This document shows positions 45,616 through 56,037 of a stretch of DNA of 64,000 nt, piece after piece. The position numbers were made by a program, and so were the translations under genes. The DNA comes from Aedes albopictus (taxonomy: Eukaryota; Arthropoda; Insecta; Diptera; Culicidae): assembly GCF_035046485.1 (NCBI RefSeq), contig NC_085138.1:269681694-269745693 (forward strand), read 5' to 3'. The stretch's first letter is position 1; each line of letters begins with the position of its first letter. Under the pieces are notes generated by a model. The model was not told the DNA's origin. It ran no database searches and saw only the letters and a list, made by a program, of their open reading frames with translations.

Positions 45616-46612
45616 ACAACATTTAGATGATGTGAATGTAGTTAAAGCCTTGTTAAAACTCAAAATAAACTGTTTTAAGACTCGGTAGAGCGATGACATT
45701 TACTAAAATGGTTGTTTGAGGTATGTCCAAAATATATTCAGCATAATTACATGAGGACATATTTTTACCCACCTGTCAGATTCATCTCTCCAGTTCCTTC
45801 CAAAGGGAGAAAACATTCATGCTAACGTAATGTACTCTGAAAACAGATAAATGGATTACGTTGGGGCCTCTCGTAACTTGGGTTTTTATAATGAGATGGT
45901 TATGGGTTCGATTTGTGTTCTTTTCGCCAACTTAGAACAGTTGTCCTTCTCGGTAATTAGTTGATGACTGAGACAATGTGTTATCTAATGTATTTATGTT
46001 TGGCAAATTACGTACCATTCAAATAACTTTATTTTTAATGGTCTTCCCACCCATTAAAATGTGTGTGGAATGCCCTTATATTTAGCAAAATCACACTTGT
46101 TTCAAACCGTTACGTAATTTATGCATGGTGACTGAAGTCATCCAATAGTTGATGAATTCAAGTTTTGCGTATTTTTTTTCGAAACATCACACTACAATGT
46201 GTAAAAACCCCGAAAACTACCGATTGCAACGTAATGTCTTCATTTTTTAACGTTACGTAGTTTCTTAACGTTCCCTGCTTCAGAAAGGGAAAAAAAGTTG
46301 TGAAACTCACGCGATTTTAACTATGTGCAAAGTATTGCTGTGGTTCCTTCATTTCATCATGCAACAAAAAATAATGACGTGGGCCAACATAAAGTCAGGT
46401 GGTCGAAAATAGAAGCCCGAGATCCTTCAGGAGTTTTGATATTTCTTGTATTTACTACAACAATTCCACTGCAAGTCCTTGACTTACTAAACACTTTTGC
46501 CGAAAAACCATCTTTCTAAGTAATCAGGATCCTGAGATTTATGAAATTTAAAATTTGTAAGTTCTCTACCGCCAGTTTCTGCTGGAACATTAAAAAAAAA
46601 AACTATCCATCA
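45616..46612. other. Spacer, no gene
   Basis: AT-rich. One more CTAAGTAATCAGGATCCTGAG word lies near 46515. No supported frame. Confidence 0.4.
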
Positions 46613-46620
46613 ACTGTAAG

Positions 46621-47040
46621 CAGGGTGCAATGTTCATAGTCATTGACTGAAACAGCACGAATTTGAATGATTCAGCACTGAATATTCAAAACAAACAAAT
46701 TCATTTCCGCTCTCCCTCTCCACACAGTCAGTCAATTCGTAGTCATTGAATATGAAGCCGATCGAGAAACATCTCCATAATTACGTACGTTAATGGCTAC
46801 GATTCCTTCCAAAAACACTCCACAACAATCAAACGGGAAAAGATCTGCGTAAAGCACCGTTAAATGTGATCGAAACACTAATATTTTATCAGCAATTTAA
46901 CACTTTGTAAGATGTTAATAAATATTCATTGACTTTCATTCAGTTGACAAACGAGTATCGAGCAGCTGAATATGAATATGCAGGCAAGTGAATGAAAATT
47001 GCCGAACTTCAGCTCGTCTGCTCGAAAATTTTGCGCCCTG
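46621..47040. mobile_element. 420-bp hAT-type MITE with perfect 8-bp duplication
   Basis: The ends CAGGGTGCAATGTT and AAAATTTTGCGCCCTG are inverted (CAGGGYGCAA). The 8-bp flanks ACTGTAAG (46613-46620 and 47041-47048) are identical, the hallmark of hAT transposition. The interior holds TCATTGA / TGAATGA-type words and no coding frame. Confidence 0.9.
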
Positions 47041-47048
47041 ACTGTAAG

Positions 47049-48277
47049 TGTTGTGGCGGGTCATCTCCGGAATGATTTGATACTGATATTGAAAGCAGCC
47101 TATAGTTTGGTCAGCTTCAATGCTGTAAATTAATATTTATTTACTTAGAATTCACATTATACCTAACAATCTTAAATTTAACTTACACTCTAGTATTCTG
47201 CCACCATTCCCACCAACACTTTCGTTTCAACTGATCTATTGATTCCTCTATTCGCATCCACCTCTAGATTCCTTCAGAGTTGCCAGATTCACAGGAAAAT
47301 CACCACAACAGTAAGTTTATAACCAACCTAACAACTTTGCTGAAAACACCAACTCTCGAAGTTATCAATACCCTTAGATATATGAGGTGGTGATGTTGTC
47401 AATGTTTCGTCTATTTGGCTCTGATATCATAGAAATTATCGGTTTGAATGGTATTTGATTACGATTTAAATTTTTTACAAGATCGCAGTACAATTTAAAT
47501 TTACACAATTTTTGGAATTTGTATACAGCGTTGATTTTGGCCAAACATCACCTCCCCCCGTCTCTCAAGAGACTACGTAGTTCATGAAGGGGCCCTAATG
47601 GTACGCAATTTATGAATGATACCTTAAATAAGGGTACATACACAACCTGAAAGGAAAAGTTTTGAATATACTTGACTGCAGGAGCCGTCCAAGCCAGAGA
47701 AATTTGGTCTTTTGCACAGGATTTTTTTTTTTTCGTGACGTTACAACGCAAATTTTAACCAGGTGAAGCTCAGGCGTCAGTGAACCGATTTACTTTGTTT
47801 TTGTCTCTTTTGAAAGATATTCTGGAGTACAAAAAAGACCATACAAAATGTCACATATGAAACTTGTTTCAAATTTGAATAAATTTTTTCAAGGTTGCTT
47901 TTCCGTGACGTTACAACGCTTAAAAAACCTATACTTTGACCAGCCATACCTCCGAGTTGTAAAATATTACAATTGAAATTCTTTGTATGCTAAAGAATCT
48001 ACATACATTCATCTATTAATCATGGAAGACTTTTAAAAAATCAGTGCGTTGGAGTTTAAAATACGACAGGTTTGATGAATAGTGTGCCTAAATGCCTTAA
48101 AATCACGATTTTATTGTTAATCTTAACCGTCGTTCAATACATATTTATTGTTACATTAATATCATGTTGAATACATTTTTGGACGACAAGAGTAATGCAG
48201 AAAGTTATAAAAATGTGAAATATGCCAAATTTAAATTTTGAAAAATGAGTATTGATGATACGGGGCCCGTAGAATGT
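47049..48277. other. Spacer with a MITE-end fragment
   Basis: 47545-47600 (CTCTCAAGAGACTACGTAGTTCATGAAGGGGCCC) resembles the right end of the CTGTCCATAAA MITE family. CGTGACGTTACAACG occurs at about 47735 and 47907. No gene. Confidence 0.45.
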
Positions 48278-48830
48278 GTCGTTGACACCATTCACCTATA
48301 GTAATGACCAATCCTGCAAAATATCAGTGTCAGTGCCTGTTTTTCAGCCGAAAATGAATGACTGCGGCGGTCGTTTTCAGTTCCTCGATGTGAGAACTGA
48401 CAGAGTCCGAGAGCTCCATTCGTGAGCAACCCAACAAGGTCAATTCCCAATCATCCACATACTACTCATGCTGATAGGCCATTCGTCTCAAGCGGTGGCT
48501 TGTGAGAGTGAGTACCCTATACGCTACCACGGGTGAAAAAACTCAAATACAGAAAATTGAATGGAAATTTAGCCCTGTCAGCTCTCGCTTTCAGCACGCT
48601 GCGTGCGAGTGTGAGTACCTATTTCATTTCGCTCCCGTGTTGCTGATCGGAAAGCAACATTGACAGGAAAAACAAAACGGAGAAAATGAAAAAAGCAAAA
48701 TATTGCTCTCATAAAGGCCTGTCGAAAAATTGCAGCACTGGTAATGACCAAGTCTTATTCAGGAATGATTTTATGAGTTGGGCCATTTTACCCCATCTTG
48801 GCATTTTAGGCTTTGTTCCCCTATATTGCC
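48278..48830 (-). repeat. Dispersed repeat copy 3, interrupted by a hAT MITE
   Basis: The parts 48278-48308 and 48749-48830 are colinear with about 6135-6230. They share GACACCATTCACCT, GTAATGACCAAGTC, ATTTTATGAGTTGGGCC, TTTTACCCCATCTTGG and the TTCCCCTATA end. The 432-bp insertion between them is described separately. Confidence 0.75.
48309..48740. mobile_element. 432-bp hAT-type MITE with perfect 8-bp duplication
   Basis: The left end CAATCCTGCAAAATATC and right end GAAAAATTGCAGCACTG are imperfect inverted repeats. The flanks GTAATGAC at 48301-48308 and 48741-48748 are identical. Because the host repeat is known from two other copies, the empty site can be inferred directly. Inside, GTGAGAGTGAGTACC and GTGCGAGTGTGAGTACC form a direct pair. 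Confidence 0.9.
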
Positions 48831-49765
48831 GAGGTTCCGAGAGAACTGGTCTCTAGGACATGGTACTCACAACCAGAGATGGCATTTCACCGTAGCGATT
48901 CACTGCGGCGTCAGTTTATCGACCACACTGGGGATAGGAACATTTTTCACCACACCAAGAAGCCACTTTCTCTTGTTTTGGGTGGTAGGTAGACCAAGCG
49001 CTAGTGCGTGCTCTTGCTCGTCCGCCTTGGATCGAGTGTGGCTCACTCTTTCGCGCGCATCGCTCTCCGGCGCTCTCCCGTGTTTTCACCCAGCAGTCAC
49101 CGAATTATCACCACGGTGTCGCCGGGGCGAGAACTCTCCGGCGTTTCACCGCAGCGCGCACTCTGGCGCAAAAACCTCACTGGAGCGCGCACCCGGGTGA
49201 TTTTTTACACTTTCACCGAAGAGAATTTGAAATCGCTCTCGCCGCACTGTTGTGTGGCCTAGTGCTCAGGGAGCTAAGAGATTTATTTCTACCCACCAAG
49301 CTTGCGCGCATCCGAATCGCAGTGGTGGATCCACATATAAGAGAAGGGCTCCTGTTCAGATGCACAGCGTGAGTGGTGTATTTTCTATTTCTCTTTCCCA
49401 CACTGAGGATATGGACATCTCTGCTCACAACCAATCTGGGAAGAAAACGGAACCGGAAGAAATAAAAAATGTGGAACTAATGTATTCGCCTGGTTCTCAC
49501 AGGAATCTGCATGAAATTCCAATCGGCTTTCACAACACTTTTCTAGGGTAGTGTAGGATTCCGATAACGCAAAAAGATTGAAATTCGGTTCATTAACTAC
49601 TTAGATATGGATTATGGATGTACCAAAAGGAGGAATAAATTCCAAGATAACATCTGTTAGAAATCCTGCAATACAAGAGAATCCAAAATAAATCCCACAA
49701 AAACTCGGTACACAACTCCTGAAATAAAAAAATATGGAAGAAATTACAAATAGAAGTCTTAGAAG
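48831..49765. other. GC-rich block (48850-49370), nature unknown
   Basis: This is the most GC-rich non-retrotransposon DNA in the window, with words such as GCGCTCTCCGGCGCTCTCCC and TGGAGCGCGCACCCGGGTGA. Frames of 84-140 codons overlap on the + strand (48778-49372) with no recognisable product. CAGAGATGGCATTTCACCG near 48872 resembles a hAT end but has no partner. It could be a 5' exon or promoter, or an unknown repeat. Confidence 0.35.
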
Positions 49766-49773
49766 GTCAGGAA

Positions 49774-49971
49774 CAGGGATGGAAAATGTCATTCTGTTAT
49801 TTGTTTATTTCTCTGTCCTTGGTAAGAAATGTTTATCGACGAAATCATTAATTTTTCATAACTAATCTCCATTGGTGATGTAAGCATACCAAAATTTTCA
49901 CCGAAAGAGGTGAAAACTGAAAAATGTCATGAAATTTTTGCCATGAAATTCCGTGACATTTCCCATCACTG
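49774..49971. mobile_element. 198-bp hAT-type MITE
   Basis: The ends CAGGGATGGAAAATGTCATT and CGTGACATTTCCCATCACTG are inverted (CAGNGATGG-AAATGTCA). The flanks GTCAGGAA (49766-49773) and GTCAGTAA (49972-49979) match at 7 of 8 positions. Internal TTTTCACCGAAAGAGGTGAAAA is a small hairpin. Confidence 0.85.
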
Positions 49972-50206
49972 GTCAGTAAGCAATCACAGGAAAGTCGACA
50001 AGGAAATATAGTAATTTGCAATAATTTGCATCATCACATATGTACCTTAAATTTGCTCTCAGACTTGGTTCGGTATGCGTCTTGCCTTAACTCCCCCTCT
50101 AATTTGATCGGTAGGGAGTCCGAGTGGGAAGAACAAACAAGGACACTAGCCAGCAGCCCGGCACCCAATCGACCGAAGAATCTGCTGATGCTAGTGCGAG
50201 GCGGCC

Positions 50207-50497
50207 TCCTCCTCTCTCTCTCCTCTTCTTGGCGTAACGTCCTCACTGGGACAAAGCCTGCTTCTCAGCTTAGTGTTCTATGAGCACTTCCACAGTTATT
50301 AACTGAGAGCTTCCTCTGCCAATGACCATTTTGCATGCGTATATCGTGTGGCAGGCACGAAGATACTCTATGCCCAAGGAAGTCAAGGAAATTTCCATTA
50401 CGAAAAGATCCTGGACCGACCGGGAATCGAACCCGTCACCCTCAGCATGGTCATGCTGAATACCCGTGCGTTTACCGCCTCGGCTATATGGGTCCTA
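50207..50497 (-). mobile_element. tRNA-derived SINE (Feilai type), full length
   Basis: Nearly identical to 4133-4408, with intact box A-like and box B sequences on the - strand and a GAGAGAGAGGAGGA tail at 50207. The 14-bp flanks AGTGCGAGGCGGCC (50193-50206, 50498-50511) are a perfect target duplication. Near-identity of the copies and clean duplications point to recent activity. The 67-codon + frame across it is a shadow. Confidence 0.95.
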
Positions 50498-50511
50498 AGT
50501 GCGAGGCGGCC

Positions 50512-52018
50512 GTGAGGAAGGATTTAGCACGCCAATAAAGTGATGTATATACATGCACGGAATAGAAAAACAACACACGTTTTGCCTACGGGACACTGAC
50601 TGACTGCAAGCCGGTGCCAACGAAAGTGAACGAAGTGAAAATCGATAATTTGGATACTGATCCTTTCAATCTAATCCGTAGGACACGGGGTGCGCTTCAG
50701 GGGCGGGCGGCCACAATCTTTTCATCGTAATGCGAACTTGGCGAAAGAGGATTAGCTTAGGCAGTGACAGTGTCAGTGATGATGATGGCATGACGTGAAT
50801 GTGCCGAAAGCGCTGTTCCGGAAAAACTAGGCCAAGCAGAAGGGAGGGAAATTTTGTGCAACGCGACATTGCACGTACTGTTCATCGAAGGGGAAACGAT
50901 GTGCTTTGGCTCTTAATTTGCTGAATGAATGTTCTCGAAGCAGCTGACAGCTTAATGCTTGATTATGGTATATTCTCAATCCATTTAATTACGTGATCTT
51001 TGAAGGTTTATTAGATGTCCCGTTTGCTGAATGTCGGTTACAAGAAAATAAGTTTATTTTTTGCATTTTGCTCAATAATTTTAACTCATAGTATCTTTGG
51101 CTACCTCATGCATTATTTTACAATTTGACATTTTACTCTATCATACTTGCAAACTATCTGTCTTGAGTAGCTTCTTAGCAAAATACTCCTCAATTTTTTT
51201 GATAATTTTAGAACAAAATTTCAAAAATCTTTGGTATCCAGAAAGGTTTAAAACCAAACTAAGTTTCACATAGAGTTCGCTTTCAACATGGTGTAATTTC
51301 CTAGCTGCATGTGAATACCAACGTTAGCATACATTTATCACACTAAGTATGAGGCTAGAACATTTTCGAATTCTACGTCTCAGCTTATTCCGAATCCGGG
51401 ATTAACTGCCTATACTTAGGCAAAATCAATTTCATTATCCATCTCCTATTCTTGGCACCGCAGGTAAAAGCAAATGCCGTAACACGTACAAATCCACAAT
51501 CTATTCGAAGCAATCTATATCGACTACCACCGGAGGTCAAAGAGTCACCACTTTTAGCACCCAATTTAGATGGTCTGTTGGTGACCAAATGACCCATTCC
51601 CTGTAACCAGTCAAATAAATCCTCCACCTCCGTGGTCACGTGGACAATCCGCCGTCGCCCTCGGCTTTCGGAGCAGTGAAAGTGCTCTTTCCTTGCAGCC
51701 TTCAATAGGTTTGCTTCAGGTCAGTAAGAAGGCAGTTCACCGTGGTTCCGTAGGAATGTTTTGCTGGGCGAAATTCTACACTGAGCTCGTTGAATTAATT
51801 GCTTACTGCAATACTTACGCATTACATTTATCTTTTTGTGATCTGAGTAGTTTTTTTTTCGTATTGTTACCATGCTTGTGAGACTGAATGTACAACAGAA
51901 CTTTATCAGTATTTATGAGTTTCGGTTATATGTAGCAGAATTTGTACATATGTATATTAATTGTAAATCTTGTAAGCCAATAATGTCTTCTTATATTTTG
52001 GAATGTTCTCTTTGTTTC
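50512..52018. other. Spacer with one unrecognised open frame
   Basis: 50512-50900 has moderate GC and no recognised repeat, and 50900-51370 is AT-rich. The open stretch at 51385-51722 is listed separately. I see no inverted repeat or tRNA-like sequence. Confidence 0.4.
51385..51722 (-). other. Unrecognised open frame, possible exon
   Basis: A - strand stretch open for about 112 codons, ending at a stop near 51385. Its peptide has a balanced composition (for example VEDLFDWLQGMGHLVTNRPS and GSRYRLLRIDCGFVRVTAFA), unlike the low-complexity shadows elsewhere. It has no ATG near its start (the first usable codon is TTG), so if real it would be an internal or terminal exon, or a decayed gene. I know no family for it and see no strong acceptor upstream. 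Confidence 0.25.
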
Positions 52019-52168
52019 CAAGGCCTTCTTATTATTCTTCGTCTTATTTTTTATTCTTATTATTCCTCTTTTTTCTTATATTTCTTCTTCTTCCTTTTTA
52101 TTCTCTTCTTCTCAATTCTGCTTCTTCTTATTATTTTTCTGCTCTTTCTATGTTATTCTTCATCTTAG
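52019..52168 (+). repeat. Polypyrimidine low-complexity tract (TTCTTATT)
   Basis: 150 bp almost purely T and C on the + strand with TTCTTATTATTCTTC words. The open frames here (51872-52185) read as Phe, Leu and Ser only because of this composition. It may be a decayed SINE or LINE tail. Confidence 0.8.
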
Positions 52169-52502
52169 TGCCTCAAGCACATTGATATCTTTCTCACCAT
52201 TCCATTAAGTATCCATAAAGTACGTCACGCTTAGAGAGGGGCTGGGGGTTCTTTTTTTTATAGAATGAGAAAATCTGCAACAGATACCCAAGAGGTGATG
52301 TGGGGATGTGGGGATCGACCCACTAAAAACTCATTCTCTCTCTTCCTTACCTTCGCGGTACGCCCGTTAGGGATGACTTCGAGAAGGGGGGACCGTACAT
52401 GAGTACACTCTAATAGTAAGCGTTCCACCAGCTACCGCCTTAAGTTGTTCACTCTCCCCTGGAGGCTCGGGTCCTGGCTAGTACTTAGACTACCCATTGA
52501 AC

Positions 52503-53621
52503 TCAAGCTCCTGGATGGGGAAGGGGGGCCAACTCAACCAGCTGTTGTTCGGCTCGCCATTTACTCTGTAGTTCAAGTACGATTCGAGAAACCGTGGAAG
52601 TATCGGAGTACCACTTGTCCGCCCCCATACACATCCTTTCAACAATGCTGTCAGGCGTGATATCTCGACCGCATACCTCCTGCATACTCGACCTTTGCTC
52701 CACGAAACGTGGACATTCAAAGAGCACATGCTCCGCGGTCTCGTCGCAGTCTGCACACTCCGGACATGTGGGGGAGCCTGCGTGTACGAATCTGTGCAGA
52801 TACCACCTAAAGCACCCATGGCCTGACAGAAATTGAGTCAAGTGAAAATTCACCTCGCCATGGGGCCTGCTCGTCCACTTGGACACGCTCGGTATGAGCC
52901 TGTGTGTCCATCTACCCTTGCTGGAGGAATCCCATTCGCTCTGCCACTTCAGCATAGACGAGGTTCTGGCGATACGCCTCGCGCCTCTTATGCCGCGTCG
53001 CTCGAAGCATTCTTCATCCTCTGCCACCACTAAAGCTATGGGCATCATGCCCGCTAGCACACATACCGCGTCCTTTGAGACCGTGCGGTATGCGCTCACC
53101 ACCCTAAGGCACATCAGCCTGTGGGTACTCTCAAGTCGCTTCACGTTTCGGTTAACCACTAGCGCCTTCGACCATGCAGCAGCGCCATACCGTAGTATGG
53201 AGACCGCTACTGCCGCGAGCAGCTTACGCTTACTCGAGACTATTGCCGAGCTGTTTGACATTATCTTTGACAATGCCATTATCGCCATGCTTGCCCTTTT
53301 GCAAGCATATTCTACGTGGCTTCCGAATTTCAGCTTATTGTCGATCATGACCCCCAATTGCTTCAGTGAGCGCTTAGAGTTGATCGTGCATCCACCTGTG
53401 GTGACCACTGCCTGCTGTTCAGACTTGCGGTTGTTTACCACCACCACCTCCATGTTGTGGGGCGCGAGTGCCAAATTTCTCGACCTCATCCAATCCTCCA
53501 CTATGCCAATTGCGTGAGTTGCTGTCAGTTCCACTTCCTCTATCGACTCGCCGTATACCACGAGGGTAATATCATCGACGAAGCCGACCAGCTTTACGCC
53601 CGGTGGAAGTTTGAGCCTCAA
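52503..53621 (-). pseudogene. Reverse transcriptase C-terminal half and CCHC finger (ORF2 fragment)
   Basis: An open frame of 372 codons. It begins just after the motif B region, and the catalytic FVDDITLV lies within the first 20 residues (FVDD in place of the usual YADD, which is common in this group). The thumb region follows (QLGVMIDNKLKFGSHV, ILRYGAAAW). The C-terminal part has HLTQFLSGHGCFRWYLHRF and the zinc-finger-like CPECADCDETAEHVLFECP (C-x2-C-x8-H-x4-C). It is separated from the upstream reverse transcriptase half by a frameshifting deletion near 53620-53660, so it is not translated as part of an intact protein. Confidence 0.9.
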
Positions 53622-54184
53622 TACGCCATCATACGCCGCGATCCATAGTACCGGGACCCCTGCGGTACCCCTGCGGTGATTTTGTAGCTCCTCTCGCCTT
53701 CCTCGGTGTCATAGATTAGCACTCTATTCTGGAAGTAGCTCTTAAATATCCGGCATAGGCTAACCGGAACTCCTAGGTGGTGTATTACGCACTCAATGGC
53801 GGTCCAGCTGACGCTGTTGAACGCATTCTTAACGTCCAGCGTGACGACCGCGCAATAGCGGATTCCTGTTCGCTTCTTTTGGAGCGCTATTTCGGCCGTT
53901 TTGGTTACAGCCCTAATAGCGTCCACCGTCGATCGACCCTTCCGGAAGCCGAACTGGTTATCCGAGAGACCAGAGTCATCGGGTTTCTCGATATAGACCA
54001 TCAGCCTCGACAGAATGATCCGTTCCAACAGTTTTCCGGCGGTGTTCAGCAGGCAGATAGGTCTGTATGCCGACGGGTCGCCAGGTGGCTCCCCGGGTTT
54101 TGGCAGTAGAACCAATCTTTGCCTTTTCCACCTCTCCGTAAATTCGCCTCTGTCTAGGCACATCTGCATAGCCATTCTGAACAT
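53618..54184 (-). pseudogene. Reverse transcriptase N-terminal half (ORF2 fragment)
   Basis: A frame of 188 codons with fingers and palm motifs in order: RLVLLPKPG, SAYRPICLLNTAGKLLERI, QFGFRKGRSTVDAI, motif A VVTLDVKNAFNSVSW and the start of motif B AGVPQGS. Right after PQGS the sequence loses frame, and the last dozen residues belong to a wrong frame. The catalytic aspartate of motif A is present. The next motif (FVDD) is in the neighbouring frame fragment. Confidence 0.9.
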
Positions 54185-54191
54185 GTCAGGC

Positions 54192-54884
54192 TTAGCCTCG
54201 ATGGCCGCCTTGATGGCTAATGTCGGGATACCGTCCGGACCCGGAGCCTTGCAACGAGTTCGACTTCGCTATTGCAATGAGTTCGTCGTTCGTCACCGGG
54301 GCTGCCTCGCTATGGCCAGTTTGGCTATAGGGAACGGGGGCCCATGGTCTTGTATCGTGGCGTGGGAACAGCGTTTCCACGATCTTCTGCAGCATCTCTG
54401 GGGAGCGTTCTGGGGGTGCTGACGCGCCCTTCGTTTTGGCCATGACTACTCTGTAGGCATCACCCCATGGGGTCGTGTTGGCTGCCTGGCAGAGATTTTC
54501 GAAGCACGCCCGCTTACGAGTCTTAATCTCTTTATTCAGTGCCAGTTTAGCCGCCCTGTAGGCCTCGCTTCGTTCAATTCTATCCTCATCGGTACGAGCC
54601 CTTTGCATCCTCCTTCTAGCTCTTAAACAGGATGCGCGGAGTTCTGCGATTTCTGGACACCACCAGTACACCGGTTTGCGTCCATTTCTGGGTAGGGATC
54701 GCCTTGGCATAGCGGCGTCACATGCACGGCTTAGGGTTCCGACTAGATCATCGCTGGATAGATCGTCGGTGTTACTCTCCATAAACAATCGCTCCACAAA
54801 CGCCGGCTTATCGAATCGCGAAGTCAGCCATCCCCGATGACGGTCGATGACCTTCGGCTGTGGCCGTCTTCCTCCGTGTTCCAC
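54192..54884 (-). pseudogene. Endonuclease to reverse transcriptase linker (ORF2 fragment)
   Basis: A frame of about 230 codons containing VYWWCPEIAELRASCLRARRRMQRAR, the Trp-rich, Arg-rich motif found between endonuclease and reverse transcriptase in R1-like ORF2 proteins. Frames are broken at both ends (near 54885 and between 54185 and 54250), where the C-terminal residues become non-homologous. Confidence 0.8.
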
Positions 54885-54887
54885 TCT

Positions 54888-55526
54888 TTATCGAATCGCC
54901 AGATGGTCACTATGCGTGTATCCATCGTCGACCCTCCAGTCCGAGCTAGGGTTTAGACCCGGGCTCCAGAAGGTCACATCAATGATGGACTCTGCACCAT
55001 TCCTACTGTAGGTTTTTTTGTCGCCTACGTTCGCGACATCCACGTTTAGTCTAGCCATAGCTTCGAGTAAGGCCCAACCACTCCCGTTAGTCAAGCGGCT
55101 ACCCCACTCAATCGCCCAGGCGTTGAAGTCTCCACCGATGACCATGGGACTCAATCCCACCATTGCGCTTGTTAACGATTCCAACATAGACGAGAACTGG
55201 TCTATCGTTCACCTGGGAGGGGCATAACAACTGCAGTAGTATACCCCGTTGATCTTCGCTATTGCGAAGCCCTCGTGCGACGTGGAAACTATTTCCTGGA
55301 CCGGAAAACGACCGGTTGTACAAATCGCCGCTAGCTTGGCCTTATCCGCTACCCAGTTTCCGTTATCGGGAGGGATGCGGTATGGGTCCGATAGTAGTGC
55401 GATGTCTGTACTTGACTCCGAGACTGACTGCCATAGCAACTGTTGTGCGGCTTCACAGTGGTTCAGGTTTAGTTGTGTAACCTGCATTATCGTTTGGAAC
55501 TTCGACCTCCTCGCGTGCCTGGACAT
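54888..55526 (-). pseudogene. AP-type endonuclease domain in two frames (ORF2 start)
   Basis: The first frame (55209-55526) has QLNLNHCEAAQQLLWQ, LLSDPYRIP and GVYYCSCYAPP. The second (54888-55187) has MVIGGDFNAWAIEWGS, GAESIIDVTFW and THSDHLAI. These are the metal-binding and catalytic motifs of apurinic-type endonucleases (N near the start, GDFNAW, SDH). A frameshift at about 55188-55208 separates the halves. The domain would nick target DNA for reverse transcription, but it is inactive here. Confidence 0.88.
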
Positions 55527-55566
55527 TTAGGCCCGCCCGTCGTGTGGCCCTTGTTCGCCGTGCAAA

Positions 55567-56037
55567 TCAGGCATTTTGGTGCAGAGTTGCACTCCCTTGC
55601 ACCTTGATCTTCCCGACTGAAGTCGCCTTATTCGCATCCCCTACGGTGAGTTTGAACGCGGCAATCTGCGTGCCAGCCGGACCCTTACGCAGGCGGATCG
55701 ATGCACTTGGTACATCTATCTCACACTGCTGTTTGAGTGCGGCTGCGAGCTCCTCTGCGTCGGTAATCTCGTCCAGGTTTTTACACTGGAGAGTTGCCTC
55801 CACCGTTAGGGTTCTTACCTGCACCTTTTCGCCAAGTACCTCTTGGGCTAGTGCTTTGTAGGAAGTACCTTTATTGGCTGCTTCCTTCTTCAGCACTAGC
55901 ATCATCTCTCCCGTCCTGGTGCGCCGGATGCTTTTTACATCCGCGCCCAACGGTGAGAGACGATTCTCGCCTCGCATGGCCTGCAGCACCTCGGCGTATG
56001 TGTCTGCCACGGTTTTGAAGACCAGCGCGTCACCGTA
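55567..56037 (-). pseudogene. Truncated gag-like ORF1
   Basis: The frame is open from the truncated 5' end of the element at 56037 and runs about 157 codons to a stop at 55567. The segment GENRLSPLGADVKSIRRTRTGEMMLVLKK and the later VRTLTVEATLQCKNLDEIT match the conserved middle of R1/Jockey-group ORF1 proteins, which bind the element's RNA. The N-terminal part is lost by truncation. The frame stops just where Cys-His knuckles would be expected; cysteines continue in another frame beyond the stop, so a small indel has cut it short. Confidence 0.8.

Larger units (their letters stand above)
52253..56037 (-). mobile_element. R1-like non-LTR retrotransposon, 5'-truncated and inactive
   Basis: A 3.8-kb element is bounded by the 14-bp direct repeat GGGCTGGGGGTTCT (52239-52252 and 56038-56051). 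On the - strand it reads ORF1 (gag-like), endonuclease, linker, reverse transcriptase, CCHC finger, 3' untranslated region (52260-52502) and a short A-run at 52253-52260. The 5' end cuts into ORF1. ORF2 is broken by several frameshifts, so it makes no working protein. Clade R1 (rather than LOA, Jockey or I) is inferred from the endonuclease and C-terminal style. Confidence 0.88.

Noticed and set aside
52879..53517. 212-codon + frame as a gene
   Set aside because: Shadow of the reverse transcriptase frame on the other strand.
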